From Metaphire vulgaris (Eukaryota > Annelida > Clitellata > Crassiclitellata > Megascolecidae): 64,000 bases of DNA. The position numbers were made by a program, and so were the translations under genes. How positions within the stretch are numbered: the stretch's first letter is position 1; the number at the start of each line of letters is the position of its first letter. The notes below the pieces were generated by a model. It made no database searches. It was given only the letters and a program-made list of their open reading frames with translations, and was not told the origin of the DNA. The stretch spans positions 1,961,013 through 2,025,012 of the forward strand of contig CM030849.1 of assembly GCA_018105865.1 (NCBI GenBank), written 5' to 3'. Shown piece after piece: positions 9,875 to 21,266 of this stretch.

Positions 9875-10103
9875 AGTTGAAGGCACTATTAACCAGTATT
9901 CGAGAACTCAGTGAGTTTGGTTTTAAAATTCATCACAATTAATGAATATTTAAAAGATTCAGTAAAACTAAGCAATACAGTTACCTTGAGGGTTGGGTTA
10001 CTTTACCAGCTTAACAACACTGTGACGTCACTGCTAACGATTCCTGTTATCGTTTACCTTTTATTAAATATCAAGTCAAAACAGTACAATAAAGTCCCTA
10101 GTT

Positions 10104-10175
10104 CAGCATTTTATCCAGACTCCATGCCTTGGGGGTGGGGTTGACTTGGCTGGAGGGGAAGAGACACAGTCCAAT
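10104..10175. mobile_element. Truncated CAGTGTTTTATCCAG-family MITE
   Basis: Left end CAGCATTTTATCCAGACTCC and the GAGACACAGT body start are present; the rest is lost. Confidence 0.6.
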
Positions 10176-10340
10176 GCCTCACTGATGGTGCCTCCTCCCC
10201 GAGAACAGCCAAACTAGGGGAGCGTTCCGTTACTCGAGGGAACCCGTCTCTCTGGAACGCGTAACCAGACAGTGTCACCAACGTGACCAACTTGGAAACG
10301 TTCGCTAAGAGACTAAAAACGCACTTGTTCGGACACTCCT

Positions 10341-10421
10341 TTAACCCCTTAACTGGGCAACTATTTGTAACTCAACGTAAAATGGACGAGCGTTACTCGG
10401 GGCACCCAGTTAAGGGGTTAA
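10341..10421. mobile_element. TTAACCCC palindromic MITE
   Basis: Same family, subtype with ACGAGCGTTACTCGGGGC core. Confidence 0.82.
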
Positions 10422-10503
10422 TGCAACGTAAAGCACTCTTGACTGTAGCCCGCTAGGACAATAGCACTATATAAATCAGCCTATGACTAACTAACTAACT
10501 CAC

Positions 10504-10785
10504 TCCACTTGCAGCAGAAGCTGCAGCAGGAACGACCGCACGACCGGAGTTGGGTCGAGGCTCTCCTCGAACATCTTCTTCGTCCTCAGCATCGCTTCAG
10601 CTCCAGCAGCCCCCCTTTCCACTTGGGACTCCCCGCGCCTCGGTCGGCGCGTCACGTACGCCATCAGCTTTCTGACGACCGCCTCTTCCGGTAGAACGTT
10701 GTCCGAAAAGCAGAATCGAGAAACGACTTCCATAAAGAACGCGTTGCATTGCTGTTTGTACAGGGCAAATTTTTCCTCCCCGTCC
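10504..10785 (-). CDS. RNF213: RNF213-like exon 59, post-RING helices
   Basis: Codes DGEEKFALYKQQCNAFFMEV, FCFSDNVLPEEAVVRKLMAY, an Arg/Glu-rich loop and DPTPVVRSFLLQLLLQV. Acceptor TCTCAG|G; donor GTGGA|GTGAGT, chosen because the join gives an Asp followed by IESVRKYL. Confidence 0.95.
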
Positions 10786-11102
10786 CTGAGAGAAACAACA
10801 GGCAATTTCTTTACAACATTCATTACTTTTGAATCAGTTTATTGTTTCAACTGTTGCTGCCTTTTCGTCCAAACTGTGTTCTATTTGTCCACAACCAGGG
10901 ATATATTTACACCCCCTAACACCCCCTCAACACCCCCACCACCCCCCAATTTGAGATCGACACCCCCAAAACTTGGTAATGTGACAATGGTATGCATACA
11001 AAATGCATACTAATTAGCTCTGGACAGCCCCAATTTGAGGTCGACTCCTCCAACAAAATTCACAATCCTAGAAATATCCCTGTCCACAACCCTTGCACTT
11101 AC

Positions 11103-11288
11103 TTCTGTGCAGCTACAGACTTTCCCTTGAAATCTCGTGGAAACTGCTTGTAGCACTGCTCTTTCGGACAGCTGCAGTTGTTCGTCTCCTGCAGCTCGAC
11201 GAGACAGTGTCTGCAGACAGCGTGGTCGCACGGCAGTTTCACAGGAAACTGGACGGTCTTATCGCAGACCGGACAATTGTCTTGCTTT
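11103..11288 (-). CDS. RNF213: RNF213-like exon 58, RING finger
   Basis: Opens KQDNCPVCDKTVQFPVKLPC then DHAVCRHCLVELQETNN and CSCPKEQCYKQFPRDFKGKS. Ligands C-x2-C-x11-C-x-H-x2-C-x2-C match the family RING; the last pair is C-x4-C instead of the usual C-x2-C. In vertebrates this RING is not the sole catalytic site; the RZ finger is needed for transesterification. Acceptor AATAG|A, donor CAGAA|GTAAGT. Confidence 0.96.
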
Positions 11289-11549
11289 CTATTACAAGAA
11301 ACACACAGATATCCAAATATAATTCAACGTTAAAATCATTAACGTCCAACAAAATGCATCTTCTTCACCTGGAAAGCACTTCATAAATTTACACGGCTTT
11401 ACTTGCTTACTTAAACAGGTAGATACGGCATAGAGAAAGATATAAACAAAACATACAAATATGTTGGAAAACTAGGTTATTGAATGTGGAGAGTTACTAC
11501 AGTGGTTTTCCACACAGGCTTACTCAGCCTCCTAAACCACCTTAAATCA

Positions 11550-11615
<66 letters not shown>
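11550..11615. repeat. (ATT)n microsatellite at SINE B tail
   Basis: About 22 units directly after a SINE family B tail (11505-11551). A similar arrangement is at 9678-9776. Confidence 0.93.
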
Positions 11616-11616
<1 letters not shown>

Positions 11617-11843
11617 AAAACACTGTCACCCAAAAAATTATTTTCAAAGCACCATATAAATTCACAAGATTTTACTTACTTACTTAAACAAGTAGCCACG
11701 ACACCAAAAAAGAAATAGACATACATACAAATAAGAAAAAAACAGCCACTAGTGTACTACCTTCTAAAGTGCTATATAAATTCACAAGATTCTATCTACT
11801 TACAGGTAGGTACGACAGAGAAAACCAAGTAGACAAAATGTAC

Positions 11844-11944
11844 CCAAAAAACAGTTCGGACGCCTTCTTGTTGCACATGTGGAAGAACGCCTCGACTTTG
11901 TCAAAAGACTGCACAGCCTTAAAATCGGTCCTATCTCCAAGCAG
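11844..11944 (-). CDS. RNF213: RNF213-like exon 57, pre-RING
   Basis: Codes LLGDRTDFKAVQSFDKVEAF then FHMCNKKASELFF. Acceptor TTGCAG|CTG, donor TTTGG|GTACAT; the joined codon is Gly before the RING exon. Confidence 0.92.
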
Positions 11945-12074
11945 CTGCAAGGAAATCAAAGGTCATGGGGTCAGAGAATTCACTAGCGCAAAAGGGTCGT
12001 GTATTGCAAAGGAACAATGCAATTTCAATGCAGCATCGTTCTTTTACAGGTCGAAGAGGTTTATAAAAATTTAC

Positions 12075-12486
<412 letters not shown>

Positions 12487-12515
12487 TTACCATACATAAC
12501 AACATGTAGCCCTAC

Positions 12516-12624
12516 CGTCCACAGTGACCAACACCATTGGATGCTTCGCGCAATGTCCGTGACATCCGATGGACATACGTGCTCAACAAAAAGCCTTACG
12601 GCACCGATGCGATTCCAAACAAAC
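12516..12624 (-). CDS. RNF213: RNF213-like exon 56, pre-RING
   Basis: Codes FVWNRIGAVRLFVEHVCPSD to SIQWCWSLWT. Phase 1 in and 0 out match both neighbours. Acceptor TTTAAG|G, donor TGGACG|GTAGGG. A long AGT/AAT microsatellite begins about 30 bp beyond the donor. Confidence 0.85.
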
Positions 12625-12704
12625 CTTAAAGTAGAAACCCCCGGATACAAAAACAATCAGCAAACAAAAAATTAACCGTTTATCATGGGACAAATTCTGT
12701 TTTT

Positions 12705-12885
12705 AAACCTAAATCAATGCCAGGATCACGGAAAATAGGTTGACCAAGAAAAAGTGGGAAGACAATGTCAAAGAATGGACAGGACTCACTATAGAGCAGG
12801 CAACAAGAACAGCAGAAGACCATAACACATGGAAGAAGGCAGTCCACAATGCTGCCAAACTTCGGAGCGAAGACGGTTAAAATCA
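12705..12885 (+). mobile_element. LINE ORF2 C-terminal tail
   Basis: Reads RLTKKKWEDNVKEWTGLTIE then QATRTAEDHNTWKKAVHNAA, the usual end of reverse transcriptase ORFs, followed by a (GACAA)n tract. Confidence 0.7.
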
Positions 12886-13071
12886 AGACAAGACAAGACA
12901 AGACAAACTTTAACTCACAAATCCATTAAGAAATACAGCTTCTGTCCAGTGTTTTCAACTTAATATTAGATTCTGATCAAACCACAAATAAGAATTTCAA
13001 CAAAACTGGAAACTTTTACAAAAGCTTTTTGTTGTACAAATCTGTCGACCATTTAACCATATTCAACAGCA

Positions 13072-13285
13072 TTGGGGCAAGGTAGAGTAGTGGTAAGACT
13101 ATTGCCACTCATCTGAATGGTAGTGGGTTCGAGTCTGACCCTAGCTGCTGTGCTGCAGCATTGGGAAAGTTGTTTATCCCTAATTGCCTGGGAGGAAGGC
13201 GATGGAAAATCACCCCCTCCCCTTGATGGCAAAAGCCAACTGGGCCTGCCTTAGGCAGAAGATGACTCATCCATCAACTGTATAA
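13072..13285 (+). mobile_element. tRNA-derived SINE, family C
   Basis: GGTAGAGTAGTGGTAAGACT (A box) and TGGGTTCGAGTCTGACC (B box), then a body rich in GGAAGGCGATGGAAAATCAC. It is not a foldable tRNA gene. Confidence 0.7.
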
Positions 13286-13457
13286 TCTACACCACCCAAA
13301 AAATTCAAATTTATCTGCAGCACATTTTTTAAACACATAGTAAAATCAACTCAACATCGTTTACATGTTGGTCATGTCAATCTTCATTAATACAAGAGAA
13401 ATTCAACCTTGGTCGACCTCAACTCAACCCAACATCACAACCTGAACCGCCTTCGGA

Positions 13458-13626
13458 CAGTGTTTTATTCAGACTTCATGCTTTGGGGGGTGGAGGGGGA
13501 GAATTGACTTGGCTGGAGGGGAAGGGACACAGTTCAATGCAAAAATGTGTCAGTGCTGGGATTTCTTGGGGATTTTTGTGGGTTTAGAGGGGGAATCTCC
13601 CCGAAACAGGCCTGGATAAAGCACTG
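13458..13626. mobile_element. hAT-type MITE (CAGTGTTTTATCCAG family)
   Basis: Ends CAGTGTTTTATTCAG / CTGGATAAAGCACTG, G-rich body containing GGGACACAGTTCAATGC. Flanks share only 5 of 8 bases. The same family occurs at 2823, 3669, 6825, 10104 and 37153. Confidence 0.8.
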
Positions 13627-13680
13627 AATTCAGATGTGATGTTAGTCGGGCTTGCAGTTAGCAGAGCAGTGTGAACAATA

Positions 13681-13760
13681 TTAACCCCTTAACTGGGTAT
13701 TTAACTGTAACTCAATGTAAAATGGACGGATATATCCGGGGTCCCCAGTTAAGGGGTTAA
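13681..13760. mobile_element. TTAACCCC palindromic MITE
   Basis: Same family, GATATATCCGGGGTC subtype, 30 bp from the donor of exon 55. Confidence 0.82.
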
Positions 13761-13790
13761 GAACACATTGGAACACCTGAGATATGTTAC

Positions 13791-13981
13791 CTGCACTTGT
13801 CGCGGTGACAGACATGTTCCGGTGTGACGTCAGCGACGGACTCGAGAAGCCGGAGGACAACCGGGGTGGCGAGTCGAATCTTGTCGATCCACTTCTGCCG
13901 GGTGTTGACGTTTTCCAGTTCCAGTTTCGTCGGAATAAGCCACGCCTCCATCACGAGCAGGAGACACTTCAGATCCAAAGG
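13791..13981 (-). CDS. RNF213: RNF213-like exon 55, E3 shell
   Basis: Codes PLDLKCLLLVMEAWLIPTKL to VADVTPEHVCHRDKC. Acceptor TTTTCAG|CCT, donor TGCAG|GTAACA. Confidence 0.92.
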
Positions 13982-14327
13982 CTGAAAATAGAAAAGACAT
14001 TTGAGTAGCTGAACACTACGATATCACCAAACTCAACTCACAACACACACAAACAAACAAACAGACACACACAAACATACAAAAGCACTCATGAACATAT
14101 ACAAATTCAAAACCTCAACTCACAGCACACACACAAACAGACACACATACATACACACAAATACACAAAAGCATACAAAGAAATTACCGTATATATATAT
14201 AAGCATACAAACATGTAGTACATATAAACATATATTATAACGTAGATAAGCCATGACAACAAGATTGGTCGTAAATCTTGTTCCAAAAATTGGTAGTGAA
14301 TCTTCACTGTGCCCCATGAGGCCGAGG

Positions 14328-14619
14328 CAGTGGCGTAGCGAGGGGGGCAGTGGAGGCGAACCGCCCCAGGCGGCACTTGCCCTAGGGGTGGCATTTTCGA
14401 GATTTTCGAATTTTGATCAGATTTTTTTGCCTTTGATAACGTGTTTTCCTTGTTATGAAATTTTAGGAAGTTGATGGCGTTTTTTTGCTTGTCAGGAAAA
14501 TTTCGGAGGTGGCACTTTTTATCTCGCCCCGGGCTGCACTTTTTTTGCTTGTCAGGAAAATTTCGGAGGCGGCACTTTTGTTCTCGCCCCGGGCAGCACT
14601 TTGCCTTGTTATGCCACTG
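14328..14619. mobile_element. hAT-type MITE (CAGTGGCGTAGC ends)
   Basis: Ends CAGTGGCGTAGCG / TTATGCCACTG and flanks GGCCGAGG / GGCTGAGG (7 of 8). A unit of about 65 bp is repeated twice internally (14488-14610). Confidence 0.83.
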
Positions 14620-14689
14620 GGCTGAGGAAATGAATTCCAGAGTTTGGGAGAGGCCACTTAAACTGACATGAAACCGAACCGTCGCCTAC

Positions 14690-14953
14690 CATGTTCATCT
14701 CGACTGCGGCCAGACGATTAACGCTCTCCGGCCACAGCTGAACGATCTCGGAAAAGAGCGCGAGACGTCTGCGAATCGACTCGTGCACCAGGTGAATCTG
14801 TGGAAATGACGAGTCCAGGAAGCTGGATTCGTCCACGAAGGTTGCCTCCTCCTCTTCCTCCTCCTCCTCCTCGTCGGGATGACTGACAGATCGCCGCTGC
14901 TGCTGGTGGAGAAAACTGCATCTCAGCGCATATACGATGTCCTCAATGACAAG
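14690..14953 (-). CDS. RNF213: RNF213-like exon 54, E3 shell with Glu run
   Basis: 88 codons, LVIEDIVYALRCSFLHQQQR, then an acidic run of nine Glu, then SFPQIHLVHESIRRRLALFS to AAVEMNM. The Glu run is a GAG/GAA triplet expansion. Phase 0 to 0. Confidence 0.92.
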
Positions 14954-15012
14954 CTGTGAATAAACGATGGTCCAATCGTCAAAAATGTCATAAAACTACA
15001 CATGCACTCAAA

Positions 15013-15091
15013 TACAGGGTGGTGTAAAAAAACCCGCACTAATCACATTTAGGTTTGCATTTAATAAAGTCTGGTTTTTTGTGCCACCCTG

Positions 15092-15093
<2 letters not shown>
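15013..15093. mobile_element. 80-bp mariner-like palindromic MITE
   Basis: Same family; its right TAC terminus runs directly into a (TAC)n microsatellite. Confidence 0.83.
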
Positions 15094-15183
<90 letters not shown>

Positions 15184-15236
15184 TTACTGTTATAATAATA
15201 ATACTAATAATTATTATTATTATTATTATTATTATT
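15093..15236. repeat. (ACT)n then (ATT)n microsatellite
   Basis: About 30 ACT units extending from the TAC end of a mariner-like MITE. Confidence 0.94.
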
Positions 15237-15370
15237 GCTATTACATGACTATTAATTAATGCATAAGAATCATAAGTGCTGGGTGAGTGATGTGCCCTAA
15301 ACAGTGCAGGCCAAACTGCAGAGTACAGTACAGATGATTTTCTACACGGTTAAAACAAACATAAGCTCAC

Positions 15371-15552
15371 TTTGTACTCCGCGTCCGGATTTTCCAAGTA
15401 GCACCTGTATACCATTTGGGCAAAGTCCGCGATATACCGACTGACGACACTCCTCCTGCCACCTTCTGCCGCCGACGCTGCCCTTTCAAGGACCTTGCCC
15501 AGTGCACTGGCGTTCAGGGCGTTTTCAGCCATTGACCTTGCATCCCTTTTGG
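15371..15552 (-). CDS. RNF213: RNF213-like exon 53, E3 shell
   Basis: Codes KRDARSMAENALNASALGKV to YRCYLENPDAEYK. Acceptor TTTTCAG|CC, donor TACAAA|GTGAGC. Confidence 0.9.
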
Positions 15553-15735
15553 CTGAAAAGTGAAAAAATAACCACCGTACCTGCGGCTATTTCCACATTT
15601 CCACACCTCGTCCAGAAAAAGAACACAAAGAACTTGGATGCACCTGGAATGAAATATAACAACTGGCAGAAGATCAAGAGAAATGGAAAGATCTTGTTCA
15701 CGGCTTATGCTTCTTCATGGGAGCGAAAATGGCTA

Positions 15736-15818
15736 AAGAAGAAGAAGAAGAAGAAGAAGAAGAAGAAGAAGAAGAAGAAGAAGAAGAAGAAGAAGAAGAA
15801 GAAGAAGGAGAAGAAGAA
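15736..15818. repeat. (AAG)n microsatellite
   Basis: About 26 AAG units; the poly-Lys and poly-Glu ORFs here are artefacts. Confidence 0.94.
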
Positions 15819-16054
15819 GGTATCTCATCCAGTCAAACAACCAAGCTGGGAGCGAGGAAGAAATGTTATTTTAGCGCAAGGGTTGTGTGGACAAATGGAA
15901 CAGTTTGAACAATGATAAATGGATTCAAAAGTTATCTAGGGGAAGAACTGGGTTAAAAATCAAGACCAAAGATCTTAATTATCACAACTTAATATCTGGA
16001 AAATAGTTGTACAGACAAATGGAAATATATTTCATATTTCGATATTAGATCATA

Positions 16055-16204
16055 GGGTTCTTTCCCGTTATCTGGACCCCAGTAGAGGGATGGTGTAGTT
16101 GTTAGGGTTAGGGTTAGGATTAGAATTATGGTTAGGGGTTAGAGTCAGGTTCCCGACTGAAAAGCCATTACACTTCACTTGGGTCCGGATAACGGGAAAG
16201 TACC
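16055..16204. mobile_element. MITE with internal TTAGGG-like tract
   Basis: Inverted ends GGTTCTTTCCCGTTATCTGG / CCGGATAACGGGAAAGTACC; between them GTTAGGGTTAGGGTTAGGAT and related text. Confidence 0.78.
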
Positions 16205-16399
16205 GATCATAGTTTGATATATTAAAAATTGATATAAAAGAATTAGGATACTAAAAGGGAGAAGCAGGAGAAGAGAAACAATCTCTGTCCAAAGCCTGCT
16301 TTCTCCATGAATCAATACACAAGATAAAAATGATACCAGATGATTGATTGCACTATTTTTAACAGCATTAAAACATCAAAAAAATATGTTGAATGTTAC

Positions 16400-16551
16400 C
16401 ATCTTGGTTGGCAACGTAGATAAGATGGTCGGTCTGTTCCTTAATCACCCAGGAGAAAGGAAGCTGGCCCTGGAAGAACCTTCCATAAGCACCGGTCGTC
16501 TTTACCTCAAATTCGGTCAACTCCTTCCGTTGTGTGGCTGTCTGGAGGTCT
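16400..16551 (-). CDS. RNF213: RNF213-like exon 52, E3 shell
   Basis: Codes DLQTATQRKELTEFEVKTTG to LIYVANQD, with FFQGQLPFSWVIKEQTDHL, conserved. Acceptor TTTACAG|A, donor GATG|GTAACA. Confidence 0.94.
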
Positions 16552-16799
16552 CTGTAAATGTGGCGTAATGTAAACAATGTAGACCACAAACTGTCTCACT
16601 AAGCACTCTCATTGCCGTCATAGCCTTAATAAATACCATGCAATCATATCACTCTACAATTGTTGGCATGCAGAGCTATTAAGACTGTGGATGAAGAGTA
16701 CTGAGGAAGTCATCCAGCAACTGAATGAGGCATATAGGACACATTGTATATTGCAAAGTTTTGTTCTCACACACAGAGCAGATCCAACCCTGCTGTTAT

Positions 16800-16845
16800 T
16801 ATTAGTAATTAATTATTGTTATTGTTATTATTGTTATTATTATTA

Positions 16846-16923
<78 letters not shown>

Positions 16924-17057
16924 TAGACCATAATGTTAATGAATGGATGGGTGGAACATAGTGGTTCTCACACACAGGGCAGATCCTACTGAACCACTCG
17001 AAACCCTGCTGTTATTATTAGCAATTATTGGTATTGTTAGTATTGTTATTAATGTTA

Positions 17058-17101
<44 letters not shown>
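16800..17101. repeat. (ATT)n arrays, two blocks
   Basis: 16800-16923 and 17030-17101, each preceded by a SINE B tail-like CACACAGGGCAGATCC. Confidence 0.92.
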
Positions 17102-17103
<2 letters not shown>

Positions 17104-17256
17104 TGATCAGATTGCTGATTCATGCAATAAGAAAGCAAAATGTGAAACAAACTGTGCAGTAAAAGGCATTTTGTATTGATGTAAATAAGCGCATAAAGGT
17201 CATTGTAATGCTATTGTAGCATTAGTCTACGCACCAACTAAGAATTCAAAACCAAC

Positions 17257-17433
17257 TTGTATTTGAGAAGCGTGATGTTCGTGTCACTCAGCATGTCCAG
17301 CCACACCGATACAACCCAGTCGTTACTCGCGTCATCCTCGAGGATGTCGAGATTGTCGTTGGTGTCAGCAAAGGCGATGATCCCGGCCAGAAGAGGCGTC
17401 ACTCGCGTCTCCAGGTACTGCCAAAGAGCGCGT
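17257..17433 (-). CDS. RNF213: RNF213-like exon 51, E3 shell
   Basis: Codes RALWQYLETRVTPLLAGIIA to MLSDTNITLLKY. RALWQ...TP.LA.I..F.D...NL is a family signature. Acceptor CCTAG|A, donor TACAA|GTTGGT. Confidence 0.93.
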
Positions 17434-17481
17434 CTAGGAGTGCCAGACAGAAAAAGAAAACATTATCACAGATTTTACAGT

Positions 17482-17600
17482 AGTGGCAGCTCCAGGATTT
17501 GGCAAGTGGGGGTGGGGGCGTTGGAGTTGCAACTTCTAATCATGGGGGCAACCAGTTGTTGTTAGGTATGTATTAATAAGGTTAGGGTCCCTTACAGAGG
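17482..17600. mobile_element. Partial CAGTGGCGGCTC-family MITE
   Basis: Shares GGATTTGGCAAGTGGG and CAACTTCTAATCATGGGGGC with the 37286 copy; the right end is missing. Confidence 0.7.
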
Positions 17601-17728
17601 CAAGACTGGGGTCCAGGAACTATAGGGGCATGGATTAGATTTATGGAGCGCCACTAATTTTACAGTAGAATTTACCCAGCAAGATTCTACAACAAGTTTA
17701 CATTATTCATGTTTGAACTTCATAAATG

Positions 17729-17815
17729 TTAACCCTTAACTGGGGAAGTGGGTACAATATAGAAGGGTCCATTTGACATTTAGATTACAGTTAAGACTAC
17801 ATGGCAAGGGGGTCA
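17729..17815. mobile_element. Decayed TTAACCCC MITE
   Basis: Recognisable ends and TTACAGTTAAG block with several substitutions. Confidence 0.6.
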
Positions 17816-17819
17816 AAAA

Positions 17820-19140
17820 ATGGAAACAAAAGTCAAGACTCAGAATCAGGGGCTGAGAGAAAATCCAGGCCCCTGCTCAGAGATCCATTCTCTTAAAAAG
17901 TTTGACATCTGGTGACAAGCTTTTTTGCTTGTCACGGAATCAGCAGAGAAGGCCGGAAGATTGGCCCTGATATCTCAGCCTAACCTAAACCCTAGTCAAA
18001 ACACTAGCCTAACAATCAAGTTCTGTCTGCCCAATCTGGATTTAATCGAAAAGGAGGAAAGAGGGTGAATCTAGCGATTTGGGAAGCCACCGGTTCTAAT
18101 TTTCTTTAAATTTCTAGGTTAACTATATAAGTTCAACATTAAAACTAGATCTTGATGAACATGTTTTATTTGATAGTTGCAAATTTATAATGTTTATTTT
18201 TTCATGATTTATTTCAATGTCTGTGCCAATTACAGAGGTTTGAAATTGACAATGCAAGGATTAGTGCTACAGTCGCAGGCTATCCAGATAACTGTATGCA
18301 AAAATTCAGTTACAAGAGTGAATGAATGGATGGAATTAAAACCACATATTCTTGTGTCCCAATCTTGAACTGTGTCAAACCCATGTTAGAATTGTCATTA
18401 TATTCTGTCTCATTATTTTTCTTATTATTATACCAAATGCGAATGAATGGAAAATAATGAGCCAGGGAGATCATAATGAACCACTATACAAAGTCTTTCA
18501 GAAATCTGTTCATTAAACTGTCAAATGTCTGAAAAATCATGAATGAAAAGTGAAGAGGGGTTTAAGAGAGCTGGTTTACACTATTATATGACAAGTTCTT
18601 TCAAAAAAATATTATATAAATGAATACCCTGTTTGACATTGAATGAATGAATAACTGAATGAATGAACAAGAATGAATATAGATATGCAAAATTCAGCCC
18701 AAGAGTGATTAAACCAATTAAACCCTGTTACATATTATTTGTTATCAAATTTATTTTGCATCAGAATCAAACGGTTAAGAATAGTAGAATTGTCAATATA
18801 TTCTGCCTCAAATTTATTCTAGAGCATTCGAAATGCCCCGAAAAATGGTGAGCCATTTGAAACGACACTATAGGCCTACAAAGTCTTTCAGAAATCTGCT
18901 CACTGTCAAATGTCTAAACAATCGAACGAGAGATAAGAAGGGGTTTAAGAGAGCTGGTTTCTTGTATGACAAGTTCTATAGACCACAAAAGTATTATATA
19001 ATTCATGCCCTGTTTGAAATTGGACAAGGCAAGGATTATTGCTACAGTAGGCTATAGATATGCAAAATTCAGAAGAGTGATGAAACAAATTAAAACCACA
19101 TTTTCGTGTGTCCCCAGCTTAGCCGAGTCAAACCGTACTA
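17820..19140. repeat. Intron with two diverged copies of a dispersed repeat
   Basis: Blocks near 18230-18620 and 18660-19140 share ATGCAAAATTCAG, TTAAAACCACATTTTCGTGT, AAAGTCTTTCAGAAATCTG and GGGGTTTAAGAGAGCTGGTT. A third copy is at 57800-58030. No coding signal. Confidence 0.65.
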
Positions 19141-19165
19141 GAAATTCAAGATGCTAGTTCCTCAC

Positions 19166-19316
19166 CTAAAAGTTCCGGCCCTGCAGATGGCTTCAAAAGA
19201 GGCCGCATCATTGCTCAGCCACCTGCTGGCCATTGCGGCAGTCATGGCCGTCTCCTCCTTGTCCTTCAGCAACAGCGTCAACCGCTTTCTTATCACCGTC
19301 ATCAGGTTCAGTTTTC
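19166..19316 (-). CDS. RNF213: RNF213-like exon 50, E3 shell
   Basis: Codes KLNLMTVIRKRLTLLLKDKE to SFEAICRAGTF. Acceptor TTGCAG|GA, donor TTTAG|GTGAGG; the join restores RALWQYLE in the next exon. Confidence 0.9.
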
Positions 19317-19770
19317 CTGCAAGGAAAGGAGGCAAGCAGGAAATGTGGGTTAAGACAGGTTCATCTTACAATCACAGGCAATCTGCCAAGAGAAAAACAA
19401 CCACCAGAAACCAAAATGAAAAAAAAAATTATTCAGCAGAGGTTTTTAAAAAAACGACGAAAAAACTCAAGAAAATCCATTACAAAAATTCGACAAGAAG
19501 CGATTTCTTTTGACATTTCAAAGTGATATTAAGACGGTTGCAATACTGTCTATAACAGGGTGCGATTTGTGACCTGGAGCAGTGGGGGAGAATATGTCGA
19601 GCTTGGGGGGGATGTAGTTGTTGGGAAATGTAGCAGTGGGGGGATGTAGTGGTGGGGGATGTAGCAGTAGAGGGGATGCAGTTGGGCAGTGGAGGGGGGG
19701 AAGATTCCCCCCTTCCCCCTACAAATCGCGCCCTGGTTACAACCCATCTATCGGCTATTATATATTATAC

Positions 19771-20283
19771 CTCCTCTGTCAGCCCCTTCTTGCAAGTGCT
19801 TCAGCAGCAGCTGAAGGCGATGGGCCTTGCGCAACGTCGTGCCATCTTCTCTCACGGCATCCTTCAGCATCGCAGTCGCTCCGTGAAGACAGCTTCTGAT
19901 GATTCCGTCCACGTCCAACAAAGACGAGTCCGACTCGAGCTTCTCTCGCACAAACCGCGCTCCCTCCTGCGCTCGCTTCCTCTGCAGGCGAGTGATCGTG
20001 TCCGCACCTTCGCTCGCCGCCTCGCGTATCTGCTCTTCGGTGTCCATCGGTTCTTCCTCGTCTCTCTGCTCCTCCTCCTCCTCCTCTCCTCGTTTGCCGC
20101 CTCGGCTGCTTGGAAAACTTGCTCGCCTCCATCCGTTTCCATCGGTTCTTCCAGCTGGTTTTTCGCAACGGATGCAGCCTCAAAGAGTGTTCCAAGAGAA
20201 CGACCTTTCAAGGTCAAAAGCGGTGGAATTCTGTCATCCAGCGGATGAAGATCATCGATGTGATACGACATCCATTTTCCGCC
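19771..20283 (-). CDS. RNF213: RNF213-like exon 49, with acidic repeat and frame break
   Basis: First half GGKWMSYHIDDLHPLDDRIP to QVFQAAEAANEE; second half, in another frame, begins with a Glu run and reads EPMDTEEQIREAASEGADTI to LLKHLQEGADRG. The change of frame lies inside a GAG-type repeat (20068-20092), where one irregular AG breaks the triplet pattern. Exon length 513 should be 1 mod 3 by its phases, which confirms an indel. A short segment (GAAGAACCGATGGA) occurs on both sides, suggesting local duplication. Acceptor TTTTAG|GGC, donor GAGGAG|GTATAA. Confidence 0.88.
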
Positions 20284-20737
20284 CTAAAAATAATAATAAT
20301 AATAATAATAACAGTAATACTAAAAACTAACAAGGTACGTTATATCCAATACCATCCATTACGATATTGCATTGCACGGGACTGTACATTATTATAATAA
20401 TTATTGATTAGCTGGACAATTTTATATAGCACAATAAGCATGGCAAAATGGCCAAAGACAAGAGTGCTTTAAAATACTACTTATAACCGATGGTGAAGAG
20501 GTGTCTTAAGATTACTTAGGAAAAGTCCGAGATAGTCAGAGTTTGTAACATAGTCCGATAATGAGTTCCACAGTTCCGGATTGCCCTGTGTGACCAACCT
20601 GTCCCCAAACTCAGCCATTGCGGTATGTCATAACCAAGTAATGCTACAACTAAGTCCATTATAACGAAATTCTACTGCATATCACACTCCAAGATATGTC
20701 TCGAATATAAATTACCAGATCGGTACTAGAGACTTAC

Positions 20738-20957
20738 CTGAAATCCAATGAAACAACCCCCCGCAATTCTGGGGAGCTGGACAATGAAGATAACGTGCAG
20801 CAGGATCTGTCCCGCAGTGTGGCCATCTGTTGTCATCTGGAGGAACTCGTTCCAGATGTTGTAACGGGCGCAGGCGATGAGGTCAGCATGAACGTCACCA
20901 GAGTCGCACTGGAGCAGGAGCACGCGAGTTCCATCCGTCGATTTTGTAAAGAACTCC
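20738..20957 (-). CDS. RNF213: RNF213-like exon 48, linker to E3 module
   Basis: Codes EFFTKSTDGTRVLLLQCDSG to IAGGCFIGFQ. The motifs LLLQCDSGDVHADLIACARY and HVIFIVQLPRIAGG are diagnostic. Acceptor CTTTAG|G, donor TTTCAG|GTAAGT. Confidence 0.96.
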
Positions 20958-21206
20958 CTAAAGCAAGCAGGAAGAGTGGTGCTGCTACAGTGCTGTACAA
21001 AAGTATCGTATCACATTCTTTGCTCCTTCTTGCAATTACTTTAGAAATTAGTTTTGCAATTATTTTGATCCACCATGTTGATTTGAGAAACAGAAGACGG
21101 CAAATAGAAGGAAAGAAAAGAAATAGAATTGAAGAAAACAGAAGTGGCAATTCTAGACTTTTGTGCAACACTGTAGGATGAAAATCTTGGATAAATCATT
21201 GTGAAA

Positions 21207-21223
21207 TTATTTTATTTATATAT

Positions 21224-21266
<43 letters not shown>

